Shown one piece after another: positions 9,985 to 18,984 of a stretch of DNA of 34,512 nucleotides; position 1 is the first letter of the stretch; every line of letters starts with the position of its first letter. The position numbers and the translations under genes were made by a program. A model generated the notes under the pieces. The model searched no databases and was not told the DNA's origin. It saw only the letters and a list, made by a program, of their open reading frames with translations. The DNA is taken from the NCBI RefSeq assembly GCF_015472005.1, contig NZ_BMAQ01000022.1:1-34512 (forward strand). The letters are read 5' to 3'. Source of the stretch: Insulibacter thermoxylanivorax. Lineage in GTDB: Bacteria; Bacillota; Bacilli; Paenibacillales; DA-C8.

Positions 9985-11649
9985 ATGAAGAACATACACG
10001 AGGAGAACAACTTCATCAAAGCAATCGTTGAAGAAGATCTAAAATCCGGCCGGGTCAAAGAAGTGGTGACCAGATTCCCGCCCGAACCGAACGGTTATCT
10101 TCATATCGGACATGCCCGGGCGATCACCATTAACTTCGATACGGCTGCTGCTTACGGCGGCCGGACGCATCTGCGCTTCGATGATACGAACCCGACGAAG
10201 GAAGATGTCGAGTACGTCGAAGCGATCAAAGAAGATATCGAATGGCTCGGCTTTAAATGGGATGAATTATACTATGCTTCCGATTACTTTGAAGAGATGT
10301 ATCAAAGAGCGGTCCTTCTCATCAAAAAAGGACTCGCCTACGTGGATCATCAATCGCAAGAGGAGATTCGCGCCACGAGAGGGACGCTTACGGAACCAGG
10401 AATTGAAAGTCCATATCGCAATCGCAGCGTCGAGGAAAACCTGGAACTCTTCGAACGGATGCGGAACGGCGAATTTAAGGAAGGCGAGTGTGTGCTGCGT
10501 GCTAAAGTGGACATGAATTCCCCGAACATCAATATGCGGGACCCGGTGATCTATCGCATCCTGCACGCCCATCATCACAATACAGGGGACAAGTGGTGCA
10601 TCTATCCGATGTATACCTTCGCGCATCCGCTGGAGGATGCCATCGAAGGCATCACCCATTCCCTCTGTTCCTTGGAGTTCGAAGATCAGCGGCCCTTCTA
10701 TGACTGGGTGATCGAACATTGTGAGATGGAGTCCCAGCCGCGGCAGTACGAATTTGCCAAGCTTCAGATCGACCGCGCGATCATCGGCAAACGCTACATC
10801 AGACAGTTGATTGAAGAAGGGATCATCGATGGTTGGGACGACCCGCGCGTCTACACCTTGAGCGGACTGCGCAGAAGAGGGTTTACGCCGGAAGCGATCC
10901 TGGCCTTCGTCCGTGCAACGGGGATCTCTAAGAACTCCGGGGTTGTCGATCCGCGCATGTTGGAACACTTTGTACGGGAAGATCTGAAGTTGAAGGCACC
11001 GCGTACGATGGCTGTATTAAGACCGCTGAAAGTCGTGATCACCAACTATCCGAAAGGACAGGTGGAGTGGCTGGATGCCGAGAACAACCCGGAGAATCCG
11101 GAGATGGGTACGCGGAAGATTCCTTTCTCCAGAGAGATCTATATCGAACAGGATGACTTCATGGAGAATCCTCCGCCGAAGTATTTCCGCTTGTATCCGG
11201 GCAATGAAGTGCGCTTGAAGCATGCCTACTTCATCAAATGCCACGATGTCATCAAGGATGAGCAGGGCAACATCGTGGAAGTTCACTGCACCTATGATCC
11301 AGAGACGAAGAGCGGCAGCGGCTTCACAGGACGCAAGGTGAAGGGAACCCTGCATTGGGTGGAAGCAAATCATGCTGTACCGGCTGAATTCCGGCTCTAT
11401 GAGCCGCTGATCCGAGAGGATGCGACGGGCGAAGAGGATCTGCTCGATCAGATCAATCCGAATTCGCTGGAGATCCTGCAGGGCTTCATCGAGGAGAATA
11501 TCAAGGATGCGGAGCCGCACGATAAGTTCCAGATGTTCCGCCACGGCTACTTCAACGTCGATCCGAAATTCTCCACGCCGGAGAAACTCGTCTTCAACCT
11601 CATCGTGTCTCTGAAGAGTTCCTACGATCCGAAGAAGGCTTCGAAGTGA
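9985..11649 (+). CDS. glnS: glutaminyl-tRNA synthetase
   Basis: A class I synthetase charging tRNA-Gln directly with glutamine, in contrast to the GatCAB transamidation route used by many Firmicutes. The 554 residues match the bacterial GlnRS length. [16 protein letters not shown] contains the HIGH motif at residues 40-43. The Rossmann core, the GWDDPR and SGLRRRG segments and the C-terminal beta-barrel anticodon domain are all recognisable. The usual second motif (MSKR) reads IGKR at 267-270; the key Lys269 is kept, but Met-Ser is replaced by Ile-Gly. ATG 9985 follows AAGGAAGGA. It ends at a strong terminator. Confidence 0.95.
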   Translation: MKNIHEENNFIKAIVEEDLKSGRVKEVVTRFPPEPNGYLHIGHARAITINFDTAAAYGGRTHLRFDDTNPTKEDVEYVEAIKEDIEWLGFKWDELYYASDYFEEMYQRAVLLIKKGLAYVDHQSQEEIRATRGTLTEPGIESPYRNRSVEENLELFERMRNGEFKEGECVLRAKVDMNSPNINMRDPVIYRILHAHHHNTGDKWCIYPMYTFAHPLEDAIEGITHSLCSLEFEDQRPFYDWVIEHCEMESQPRQYEFAKLQIDRAIIGKRYIRQLIEEGIIDGWDDPRVYTLSGLRRRGFTPEAILAFVRATGISKNSGVVDPRMLEHFVREDLKLKAPRTMAVLRPLKVVITNYPKGQVEWLDAENNPENPEMGTRKIPFSREIYIEQDDFMENPPPKYFRLYPGNEVRLKHAYFIKCHDVIKDEQGNIVEVHCTYDPETKSGSGFTGRKVKGTLHWVEANHAVPAEFRLYEPLIREDATGEEDLLDQINPNSLEILQGFIEENIKDAEPHDKFQMFRHGYFNVDPKFSTPEKLVFNLIVSLKSSYDPKKASK

Positions 11650-11740
11650 GACGATAAAGCGTGTTGATTCAGCACGATTGCGTCCAATCCGTATGTGTAA
11701 CGACAGATTATATCGACTCAGCATGAAATGTGTGCATCTG

Positions 11741-11769
11741 AGGCGGGCCCGCTAGGGTCCGCTTTTTTA
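11741..11769 (+). terminator. terminator after glnS
   Basis: GCGGGCCC (11743-11750) pairs with GGGTCCGC (11755-11762), with one G-U pair and a 4-nt loop, and TTTTTT follows. The remaining space to 11983 holds only a short inverted repeat AGCTT-CTAT-AAGCT (11944-11957); I see no clear promoter. Confidence 0.88.
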
Positions 11770-11983
11770 TTAACTTGATGATGAATCTTATGGCATATGT
11801 GTTGTCTAATGTTATAGGGGGTGATCAAGCGGGTCATCATGATCGGGAGGATCATCAATATCTGGCTTATCTAGATTATTGGGATGAAAGCGTGATTATG
11901 GCATCGCTTCTACATGAAGAACATGGTACATTATATAGAGTCTAGCTTCTATAAGCTCATACAACGGGAAAGGAGACTCAACC

Positions 11984-12862
11984 ATGTTAACTAAAGCGGA
12001 CATTCAGATTCGTGACCCCTTCGTCCTGCCGATTAAAGAAAGCGGTTTATATTATCTGTACGGCTCTACAGATAAGGATATATGGAAGGGCAAAGCAACC
12101 GGGTTCGATGTCTATCGCAGCAAGGATCTAGAGAACTGGGAAGGGCCGTTTCCTGCGTTCAGACCGCCGGCTGATTTCTGGTCGGATACGAACTATTGGG
12201 CGCCGGAAGTCCATATCTATAAAGGCAGATACTATATGTTCGCTACGTTCAAGGCGGAAGGCGTCTGCCGAGGAACGCAGATCCTCGTCTCCGACGATCC
12301 ATTAGGGCCTTTCGTTCCCCACAGCGACGGCCCGGTTACGCCCCGTGATTGGGAATGCTTGGACGGCACCCTTTATGTGGATAAGGAAGGTAAGCCATGG
12401 ATGATATTCTGCCATGAATGGGTTCAGATCAAGGACGGCACCATCTGTGCGATTCAGCTTGCCGATGATCTGTCCAAGGCAGTTGGCGAACCCATTAGGC
12501 TGTTCACAGCTTCGGAAGCGCCTTGGGTCGACCAGCTTGAATCGCCGCGTCACGGTCCGGGATATGTCACAGATGGTCCGTTCATGTATCACAGCTCTGA
12601 CGGCAAGTTATACATGCTGTGGTCCAGCTTCCGCGGCGGCCGCTATGCACAGGGCTTGGCTGTATCGGAATCCGGGGATGTCCTGGGACGGTGGAAGCAA
12701 CTGCCTGAGCCGCTGTATGAAAGCGACGGCGGACACGGCATGATCTTCCAGACCTTCGACGGCCGCATCATGCTGTCCTTACATTCGCCGAACGACACAC
12801 CGAATGAAAGGGCTGTCTTTATCGAGTTAGAAGAAGTGGACGGCGTGCTTCGTAAGAAATAG
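11984..12862 (+). CDS. GH43-like five-bladed beta-propeller glycosidase
   Basis: A 292-residue protein of the GH43/DUF377 propeller type, probably removing arabinose or xylose units from oligosaccharides. No signal peptide is visible, so it should act in the cytoplasm on imported sugars. Expected active-site features are present: RDPF with the base Asp at residue 11, LDGTLY with Asp127, VTDGPFMY with Asp197 where many GH43 members have Glu in a TEGP motif, and GGHGMIF with the conserved His at 251. ATG 11984 follows AAAGGAGA. The gene is alone between two terminators and is not joined to the sugar importer at 17616. Substrate cannot be told from sequence. Confidence 0.85.
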   Translation: MLTKADIQIRDPFVLPIKESGLYYLYGSTDKDIWKGKATGFDVYRSKDLENWEGPFPAFRPPADFWSDTNYWAPEVHIYKGRYYMFATFKAEGVCRGTQILVSDDPLGPFVPHSDGPVTPRDWECLDGTLYVDKEGKPWMIFCHEWVQIKDGTICAIQLADDLSKAVGEPIRLFTASEAPWVDQLESPRHGPGYVTDGPFMYHSSDGKLYMLWSSFRGGRYAQGLAVSESGDVLGRWKQLPEPLYESDGGHGMIFQTFDGRIMLSLHSPNDTPNERAVFIELEEVDGVLRKK

Positions 12863-12926
12863 TCATTTACAATGCACAAATGAGACCGTTTTCCGGTCGA
12901 ACGGATGTTGTAAGATCGGCTCTCGT

Positions 12927-12956
12927 CCCCCTATATCTAAGGGGGCTTTTTATTTT
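12927..12956 (+). terminator. terminator after GH43 gene
   Basis: CCCCCT (12927-12932) pairs with AGGGGG (12940-12945) around a 7-nt loop. CTTTTTATTTT follows. Confidence 0.85.
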
Positions 12957-13011
12957 GGGCAGGAGCCGCTTGACACGACAATCGGAGTTGGATTAAACTA
13001 AAAAAACAAAT

Positions 13012-13065
13012 GAAAGTAATCACTTGCATTCGATCCTGTGCTGCTGTAATATACACGTGTATATT
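13012..13065 (+). promoter_or_regulatory. tetR promoter with two operator-like palindromes
   Basis: GAAAGTAATCACTTGC (13012-13027) matches 13 of 16 positions of the site before the MFS gene (13818-13833). An 18-bp perfect palindrome, AATATACACGTGTATATT, lies at 13048-13065. A possible promoter TTGCAT (13024-13029)-17-TAATAT (13047-13052) overlaps both. The layout fits autorepression by the TetR protein encoded at 13136. Confidence 0.6.
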
Positions 13066-13135
13066 TGCTGATTGATACTAATTGATATAGGCTCACCAAT
13101 ACTAGGGTTGTCTGGCTAGGAAGGAGATGCTGCAG

Positions 13136-13732
13136 ATGAAGAGCGACTTATCAACCAGTGACAAACTGCTGTCAGCCGCAATCGACCTGATGGCTGAGAA
13201 GGGGTACCATGCGACGACGACGAAGGAGATCGCAGCGGCGGCGGGAGTGAATGAGGTGACGCTGTTTCGGCATTTTGGCAGCAAACAGAAACTGCTCGAA
13301 GCCGCTTTCGACAGATACCATTACGGCGATGAGATGATGAAATTGTTTAAAGAGAAACTGGAAGGGGAACTGCATCCCGATCTGCTCCTCATCAGCCGCA
13401 CATATCACACGATCATGACGCGAAACCGCAAGATGATCATGATCGGCATCAGAGAGGCCGGCAGCATCCCGGGCGTGGATGAACGGGCAAGCCGTCATCC
13501 GCAGAAGCTGAAGCAATTGCTTACGGAGTATTTCACCGCCATGCAGCAGATAGGCAAGATCCGCAAGGATGTAAACCCTGAGCTGCAGGCGCTGTCCTTC
13601 ATGTGGATGAATTACGGTGCTATTGTCACCGGTATGAGCACCGGTGGAGTCCAGCCAAGCATATCCATGGATGAATTTATAGAGGAAAGCGTGTTGACCT
13701 TCGTAAGAGCATTGACGCCGGCTCCCGCATAA
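13136..13732 (+). CDS. TetR/AcrR family transcriptional regulator
   Basis: A 198-residue repressor. The N-terminal helix-turn-helix (about residues 8-55) carries the family signature AIDLMAEKGYHATTTKEIA and the recognition helix region GVNEVTLFRHFGSKQKLL. The C-terminal part is the variable helical ligand-binding and dimer domain. ATG 13136 is chosen: AGGAAGGAG (13118-13126) gives a 9-nt spacer, while ATG 13127 abuts that site. An MFS exporter gene follows, and both upstream regions share an operator-like 16-mer, so this protein probably represses itself and the exporter until an inducing compound binds. The inducer is unknown. Confidence 0.9.
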   Translation: MKSDLSTSDKLLSAAIDLMAEKGYHATTTKEIAAAAGVNEVTLFRHFGSKQKLLEAAFDRYHYGDEMMKLFKEKLEGELHPDLLLISRTYHTIMTRNRKMIMIGIREAGSIPGVDERASRHPQKLKQLLTEYFTAMQQIGKIRKDVNPELQALSFMWMNYGAIVTGMSTGGVQPSISMDEFIEESVLTFVRALTPAPA

Positions 13733-13741
13733 TCCCTGCAG

Positions 13742-13763
13742 CGATCCGGGTGCTCCCGGATCG
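13742..13763 (+). terminator. hairpin after tetR
   Basis: CGATCCGGG (13742-13750) pairs perfectly with CCCGGATCG (13755-13763) around TGCT. Only a weak U-containing tail follows, so termination may be partial. Confidence 0.5.
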
Positions 13764-13817
13764 GGCTGTATTCCTCGTATGGAAATATTTCCACCAAGGG
13801 CAAACCATACTATATAT

Positions 13818-13840
13818 GCAAGTATGCACTTGCTTACAAT
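13818..13840 (+). promoter_or_regulatory. MFS promoter with TetR-type operator
   Basis: The inverted repeat GCAAGT-ATGC-ACTTGC (13818-13833) ends 1 bp before TACAAT (13835-13840), a likely -10. The repeat thus lies where the -35/-10 spacer should be. No good -35 is seen. The site resembles 13012-13027 before tetR. Confidence 0.55.
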
Positions 13841-13903
13841 AAGCTTAAAAGAAGCATGAGCATAAACAAAGTAAGGATAAAGAGATGATTAGGAGGGATT
13901 TCC

Positions 13904-15289
13904 GTGTATACCGAAGCAAAGCAAAGGAAAGGCACCATCTTAATGCGGTTCATGTTGTTAACCGTCACTATCTCCTCAATGAGCTCTTTGATGTTCCATG
14001 TGGTATTGCCGCAGATCAGCGAGGAATTCAACCTGAGTCTGACTCAGGTAAGCTGGCTGGCCTCCGCATACACCTTGATCTATGCGTTTGGGACCGTCAC
14101 CTATGGGAAGCTTGCGGACCGTTTCCAATTGAAGACGCTGCTCACCTTTGGGCTCAGCTTGTTCGCAGCGGGATCGCTCATCGGGCTCGTCTCGCAGACC
14201 TTCGCCGTCGTGCTCCTCGGAAGATGCCTGCAGTCTGCCGGAGCAGCGGCTGTTCCGGCCATCTCGCTGATCATCCCGGTTCGCTATTTCAAACCGGAGA
14301 ATCGCGGTTCCGCGATGAGCATGACGGCTGTCGGGGTTGCTCTCGGCAGCGCTTTGGCCCCGCTGGTATCCGCTTTTGTCATGAGCATCGCAAGCTGGCG
14401 CTGGCTGTTCCTCCCCTCTCTGCTGATCCTGTTGCTGCTTCCTCTGTACCGCAGGTATCTGGAGTTTGAGCCGAAGCAAGAACAACAGGCCCTTGACTGG
14501 ATCGGCGGAGGTCTCCTGGCTGTCTCGGTCGCTTTGCTCCTCATCGGCGTCACCTATCAGACCTGGTGGCTGCTGCTCGTAAGTCTTGCGGCATTCTTGC
14601 TATTCCTCGCCAGGATCCGTACAGCGAAAGCACCGTTCATTGATCCGAAGCTGTTCGAAAACCGTTCCTATGTGGTCGGTCTGCTGCTGACATTGCTTAT
14701 CGCCGGCATAGGGATCTCGCTGTATTTTGTGCCGCCGATCCTATTGGCGCGGGTGTATGAGATGGACTCCAGTTTGATCGGCTTTGCCATGGTTCCGGCA
14801 GCGATCGCTTCCTCCATACTGGGCAGACAAGGCGGCAAACTGGCGGATCGCAAAGGCAATGCCTTCGTGCTTACCCTCGCTTCCTGTTCGCTGATGACCT
14901 GTTTCATCCTGATGTCCACCTTCACTGAGATCTCACCGGCACTGATCGCCCTGTTCTTGATCTTCGGCAATGTCGGTCAATCCTTCATGCAGATTGCGAT
15001 GTCCAATTCCGTATCGCGAACGCTGCCGGCGGATCGGACCGGCGCAGGGATGGGACTCTTCTCGATGACCAGTTTTGTCGCTCAGGGAATCGGCACCGCA
15101 GTATACGGTTTGGCCGTGGAGCTGGACGGAGCGGTAAGCTGGAATCCGCTGCATATCGGTTCGACCAGCGCTGTGCTCAGCAATCTCTATCTCGTCCTTG
15201 TTGTCCTGCACATAGCAATCCTGGTCACCTACCGTTTGCAATTCAGTTCCAGCAAACCAAACATTGCTCTGAAGCCATCTGCAGAATAA
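13904..15289 (+). CDS. MFS drug exporter, DHA2-type
   Basis: A 461-residue membrane protein with about 14 hydrophobic segments, the size of the 14-TM drug:H+ antiporter family (EmrB/QacA-like). Between TM2 and TM3 is the MFS motif A variant GKLADRFQLK; an antiporter motif C-like stretch (GVALGSALAPLVSAF) follows in TM5. GTG 13904 is set by AGGAGGG (13891-13897) with a 6-nt spacer. It lies just downstream of a TetR gene and behind a shared operator-like site, the standard layout of a repressor-controlled efflux pump. It probably forms an operon with the small DUF5519 gene 22 bp downstream. The exported compound is unknown. Confidence 0.9.
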   Translation: MYTEAKQRKGTILMRFMLLTVTISSMSSLMFHVVLPQISEEFNLSLTQVSWLASAYTLIYAFGTVTYGKLADRFQLKTLLTFGLSLFAAGSLIGLVSQTFAVVLLGRCLQSAGAAAVPAISLIIPVRYFKPENRGSAMSMTAVGVALGSALAPLVSAFVMSIASWRWLFLPSLLILLLLPLYRRYLEFEPKQEQQALDWIGGGLLAVSVALLLIGVTYQTWWLLLVSLAAFLLFLARIRTAKAPFIDPKLFENRSYVVGLLLTLLIAGIGISLYFVPPILLARVYEMDSSLIGFAMVPAAIASSILGRQGGKLADRKGNAFVLTLASCSLMTCFILMSTFTEISPALIALFLIFGNVGQSFMQIAMSNSVSRTLPADRTGAGMGLFSMTSFVAQGIGTAVYGLAVELDGAVSWNPLHIGSTSAVLSNLYLVLVVLHIAILVTYRLQFSSSKPNIALKPSAE

Positions 15290-15311
15290 AAATTAGAGAG
15301 GAACATGTCCC

Positions 15312-15653
15312 ATGACTTTATCCGTTAAGCAGAAACTAATGGATACCGTGTTGTCTTGGCCGGGCGTCACTTCAGCACCCCACCGCTTCGGCGGCACTGC
15401 CTTTCTGGCGGGCGGCCGGGAGATCGGCCATCTGCATGGGGAACATCACCTGGATCTTCCGTTCCCCAAGCCGGTCCGCGATGAGCTGGTGGCCTCCGGA
15501 TGTGCAAGGCCGCATCATATCCTGCCGAAATCGGGCTGGGTAACCGTTTATGTGCATACCGAGCAGGAATTGGCCAATGCGATCGCCCTGCTGCGTATGA
15601 AGTATGAGCAACTCACCTTGAAAGCTTCGAAAACATCGAAAACGAAGCCGTGA
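15312..15653 (+). CDS. DUF5519 (luciferase-domain-like) small protein
   Basis: A 113-residue soluble protein. The segments GREIGHLHGEHHLDLPFP, VRDELVASGCARPHHILP and SGWVTVYV match the family annotated as luciferase domain/DUF5519. Its molecular role is not established, and it should not be read as a light-producing enzyme. ATG 15312 follows GAGAGGAA. The short 22-bp gap from the MFS gene suggests cotranscription, and so possible involvement in handling the same compound. The C-terminus is Lys/Ser/Thr-rich. A strong convergent hairpin follows. Confidence 0.8.
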   Translation: MTLSVKQKLMDTVLSWPGVTSAPHRFGGTAFLAGGREIGHLHGEHHLDLPFPKPVRDELVASGCARPHHILPKSGWVTVYVHTEQELANAIALLRMKYEQLTLKASKTSKTKP

Positions 15654-15667
15654 CTTTATTGCGAACA

Positions 15668-15706
15668 AAGAGGGCAGCTGCGCTTTCAAGCGTCAGCCGC
15701 CCTCTT
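15668..15706. terminator. strong bidirectional hairpin between convergent genes
   Basis: AAGAGGGC (15668-15675) pairs with GCCCTCTT (15699-15706). Inside, GCTG/CAGC and CGCT/AGCG extend the stem to roughly 16 bp with a 4-nt loop. The U-tails are weak on both sides. It lies between the DUF5519 gene (+) and the glycosidase (-). Confidence 0.65.
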
Positions 15707-15746
15707 GGCGTTGCTCTTGCCGATTTAAATGATGATGGCTCTGTGA

Positions 15747-17396
15747 TTACTCAAACGTTGGAGGGATGATCCCGCCTTCACGCACCCGTTCAAACTTGCC
15801 GTCCACATAAGCGAGTTCTTCATTGCCGCTTACACGGAACGGGATCTTCCGGCCGTCATACTCCAGCTCTCCTTCGATCGTGCGCGCACTCATGCCGATG
15901 ACCGCCTGCAGTGCACCGCTGCGGTCCGTGACTGCGCGAACCCCGTGCGGGAAGCGAAGAAGCAGTTCTTCATCCCGGTAGACCGCACCCTCCTGCACTG
16001 TGTTTACGATCTCAAACTTCACGCCGTCGATCTTGCGGCTGTAAGCTGTCGCCGCACCCACGCCTTGCCCGTGGTCGAGGCCGTACGGCGTCAGGCCCGT
16101 AAGCCACAGGGTGCCTTCCGGACGAGGGAGGATGCCGCTGAGCCGTTCAATGTAATCCAATGTTGTCAGGATGGAAGGCGAATACACTTCCGTGAACCCT
16201 GCTTCACCTGTCCATGGGCTGATGCACTGGCAGAATCTTGGCATGCGCGAGATCGCAGAGAGGATGGGCTGCATGATCCAAGTCAGCTCGACATAACGCT
16301 TGTGATGCTCAAAGGCATGCGGCGTTCGAATGAGCGTCAGGAAGTTCACCGCGCCGGCCCATGTATTGTACGTTGAGAAGGGATCGAAGCGCGGATCATC
16401 CATGGCGATGGATGTCAGCGGATACTTGGAGAAGAATTTTCGCGTGTTCAGCAGATATCTCCGCAGGGCTTCGGCGAAGAATTCATCGTCTCCGACTTCA
16501 CAAGCCAATACGCGGAGCAGCACATCGGATTGCACGCGAACGAAATGATCATTGCGATCGCGGTCATAGAAGAACCCATCCTGTTCGTCGTAGCAATACT
16601 TCATCAGGCTGTCCAGAGTAGATGCGGCTTTGTTCCTCCACTCCGAGCCGTCACCGCCCAATTCCTCGGCGATCTGTGCGATGTACAGGCGCTGTGCATA
16701 GACATTCGCCGTCAGATCCGGTGCCAAGAAGGGCAGAATCGGGGAATCCGGATCGTACTGAGACGGATCATCGAGATGCGGAGTGTCCGGTACATGCCAG
16801 AAGCGGGAGGACAGGTCATGGCCGGTATCAAAGGTGCAAAACGCTTCCACACAGCCGGTGCCGCGGGTATTGCGGTTCTTCATCAACCAATCATCATACC
16901 GCTGCATCGCGTGAAGCATCTTCTCGAGGAAGGAGCGGTCCTTGCGGCCGTTCACGAGATAGTGGTTCCATATGCTGCGCGCCAGCGGAGTGACCAGCTG
17001 GATCTGCTTGTATGCCGGGCCGTCTGGTGTCCATTTGTAGGGCATCAAGCCGTCTTCCCGCTGCAGATCCGCATACAGCTCGAAGGATGCCTGTGCGACG
17101 TCAGGCATGAAACGGGACAACACCTCGGAATTGATCGTGCCCGTGCTCTCAAGCCAACAACCGCGATAGACGCCGCCTTCCAGTAGCACGTTCTTCCCGT
17201 TGTGATCCGCAGGCATGATACAGGCAAAAAGCTCTTTCACCGCTTGATCGAATCTCGCTTCCAGCGGCTCGTAGGTAGAGACGAAGGACACCCCTGACGC
17301 CATGAATTGCTCGATCAGCGCTTCATCAGCATCAACGGGGCGAATTCGCTCAGACAGATTCTTCTTCCTCAACACATCCAGTAGATCTGTCGTCAT
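15747..17396 (-). CDS. (alpha/alpha)6-barrel glycoside hydrolase-like protein
   Basis: A 549-residue protein without signal peptide, so cytoplasmic. Its pattern of Trp/Tyr-rich helical repeats resembles the MGH1-like/GH63-related six-hairpin glycosidases: GVYRGCWLESTGTINSE, DLQREDGLMPYKWTPDG, DPFSTYNTWAGAVN and GLTPYGLDHGQG. Acidic candidates for catalysis include the Asp of REDGLMPY and the Glu of WTGEAGFTEVYSP, but I cannot assign them with confidence. ATG 17396 has AGAAAGGATG upstream. The gene is divergent from the sugar ABC importer at 17616, so it probably cleaves the imported oligosaccharide. The sugar is not known. Confidence 0.75.
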   Translation of the reverse strand: MTTDLLDVLRKKNLSERIRPVDADEALIEQFMASGVSFVSTYEPLEARFDQAVKELFACIMPADHNGKNVLLEGGVYRGCWLESTGTINSEVLSRFMPDVAQASFELYADLQREDGLMPYKWTPDGPAYKQIQLVTPLARSIWNHYLVNGRKDRSFLEKMLHAMQRYDDWLMKNRNTRGTGCVEAFCTFDTGHDLSSRFWHVPDTPHLDDPSQYDPDSPILPFLAPDLTANVYAQRLYIAQIAEELGGDGSEWRNKAASTLDSLMKYCYDEQDGFFYDRDRNDHFVRVQSDVLLRVLACEVGDDEFFAEALRRYLLNTRKFFSKYPLTSIAMDDPRFDPFSTYNTWAGAVNFLTLIRTPHAFEHHKRYVELTWIMQPILSAISRMPRFCQCISPWTGEAGFTEVYSPSILTTLDYIERLSGILPRPEGTLWLTGLTPYGLDHGQGVGAATAYSRKIDGVKFEIVNTVQEGAVYRDEELLLRFPHGVRAVTDRSGALQAVIGMSARTIEGELEYDGRKIPFRVSGNEELAYVDGKFERVREGGIIPPTFE

Positions 17397-17462
17397 GGTG
17401 TCGCATCCTTTCTAAGATGATCGTGCATTATTTGGATTTGGTGTTATATGTGATCAGTATCC

Positions 17463-17490
17463 ATTATCTCTGAAGTAATAGAGGAATCAA
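17463..17490 (-). promoter_or_regulatory. promoter of the leftward glycosidase gene
   Basis: On the minus strand TTGATT (17490-17485), a 16-bp spacer and GATAAT (17468-17463) match sigma-A boxes. It lies 67 bp before the start codon and about 20 bp from the direct repeats at 17511-17551, so one regulator could control both directions. Confidence 0.5.
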
Positions 17491-17510
17491 GTCAATATGG
17501 ACTGCAAAAC

Positions 17511-17587
17511 TCAAAAAGCCAACATTTCTTATGAAACAGCTAACTTTTGTTCATTAACCTGTCTCCCTATCACCTTTAAAATAAAAT
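17511..17587 (+). promoter_or_regulatory. direct-repeat activator site and importer promoter
   Basis: Two copies of a motif TNAAANAGCNAACNTTT (17511-17527 and 17532-17548) start 21 bp apart, two helical turns, as expected for an AraC-family dimer. Downstream are two overlapping TAAAAT -10 candidates (17577-17582, 17582-17587) with no good -35. The second repeat ends just before the -35 position, which fits an activator-dependent promoter. The AraC-type regulator at 22712 is the obvious candidate protein. Confidence 0.6.
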
Positions 17588-17615
17588 TAACAGCGAAAAG
17601 GGAGGTAGTGTTGCA

Positions 17616-18959
17616 GTGAGAAGAAGATTTCTAAGTGTGCTGGTCATCTTGATGATGGCATTCTTAGCAGCTTGCGGCGGGGGTAACAGCAACACCAATA
17701 ACACGCCGCCATCTTCAGCGGGAAACAATCCTTCCGCAAACACAGATGGTGCCAATAACAGCGGAGTTGAGCAAATTGAACTGCGCATGGCTTGGTGGGG
17801 CGGACAAGAAAGACATGACCGTACGCTGAAGGTCATCGAGTTGTATGAGAAAGAAAATCCGCATATCAAGATCATCCCGGAGTATTCCGGTTTTGACGGC
17901 TATTTCGACAAGCTCACCACCCAATTTGCAGCGGGGAATGCACCCGATATCATTCAATACGGCGGGAATCTCAACGACTTCGTGGCGAGAGGCGTTGTCC
18001 TGCCTCTGGATGACTATGTGGGCGAGATCATCGATCTCAGCAAACACAGCCAGAGCATGATCGATGCGGCAACGATCGACGGCAAGTTCTATGGGGTAAC
18101 CCTAGGGACCAATGCCTTCGGCCTCATCCTGAATAAGACGTTGTTCGAGGAAGCGGGTATACCGCTGCCGAGCAAGGATTGGACGTGGGATGACTTCAGA
18201 GAGATCACCAAGCAACTGTCCGATCAGCTCAACGGTATCTATGGAACGGCAGTATGGACAGAGGATGGTTTCGGAATCTTCCTTGATCAGAGGAATAAAG
18301 TGGTCCACATCAACGGCGAGATCGCATTTGATGAAGAGGATGTGCGCGACTACTTCCAGCTGTGGAAGGAACTGCAGGACATCGGAGCAGCGGCAAATGC
18401 TGAGCTTCAGGCATCTGCAGCACAGACACCGGAGCAATCCTTGATCGTCCAGCGCAAAGTGGCGATGGAACTGATCGCTTCCAACCAATTCGGCGCTTAC
18501 CAGAACGCAACGGAAGATGAACTGATGCTGTTCATCGCACCGATTAACCCCGAGACGGGCAGAAACGGTATCTCGCTGCGTCCGAGCCAGTTCTTGGCTG
18601 GTTATGCAGGCACTGAACATCCGGAAGAAGTGGCGAAATTCTTGAATTTCTTCGTCAACAATATTGATGCGGGTCTGATCCTCGGCAATGACCGCGGGGC
18701 TCCAGTGAACACGGATGTGTTGAAAGCACTTATTGAGGATGCCAATGAAATCGATCAAGAGGTATTCAGCTTCATCGATTGGGTCGCTGAAACATCCGAT
18801 GCCCCGTATGTTCCAAACTTGCCGGGATATAACGAAACCACAGCTCTGTTCAGGAGAACGATGGAGGCCATTGCCTTCGAACGGATGGCGCCGGAACAAG
18901 GAGCAGCTGATTATTACAAGCAATTGCTGGAGATTACGGCCAAGTATACGGAGGAGTAA
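17616..18959 (+). CDS. ABC sugar-binding lipoprotein (family 1 solute-binding protein)
   Basis: A 447-residue extracellular binding protein. The signal peptide ends in lipobox LAAC with Cys at about residue 20, so it is tethered to the membrane; a Gly/Ser/Asn-rich linker follows. The mature part has typical carbohydrate-binding-protein segments: LRMAWWGGQERHD, APDIIQYGG, GKFYGVTLGTNAFGLILNK and GIPLPSKDWTWDDF. GTG 17616 has AAGGGAGG (17598-17605) with a 10-nt spacer; TTG 17611 is out of frame. It is first in an operon with two permeases and a two-component system. An intercistronic hairpin follows. The ligand is probably an oligosaccharide, but its identity is unknown. Confidence 0.93.
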   Translation: MRRRFLSVLVILMMAFLAACGGGNSNTNNTPPSSAGNNPSANTDGANNSGVEQIELRMAWWGGQERHDRTLKVIELYEKENPHIKIIPEYSGFDGYFDKLTTQFAAGNAPDIIQYGGNLNDFVARGVVLPLDDYVGEIIDLSKHSQSMIDAATIDGKFYGVTLGTNAFGLILNKTLFEEAGIPLPSKDWTWDDFREITKQLSDQLNGIYGTAVWTEDGFGIFLDQRNKVVHINGEIAFDEEDVRDYFQLWKELQDIGAAANAELQASAAQTPEQSLIVQRKVAMELIASNQFGAYQNATEDELMLFIAPINPETGRNGISLRPSQFLAGYAGTEHPEEVAKFLNFFVNNIDAGLILGNDRGAPVNTDVLKALIEDANEIDQEVFSFIDWVAETSDAPYVPNLPGYNETTALFRRTMEAIAFERMAPEQGAADYYKQLLEITAKYTEE

Positions 18960-18984
18960 GGAAAAAGCAAAGCACTTGAAGGTC

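Noticed and set aside
16530..17186. 218-codon plus-strand frame opposite the glycosidase
   Set aside because: It is the antisense shadow of a gene with clear domain motifs and a good ribosome site; it lacks both itself.
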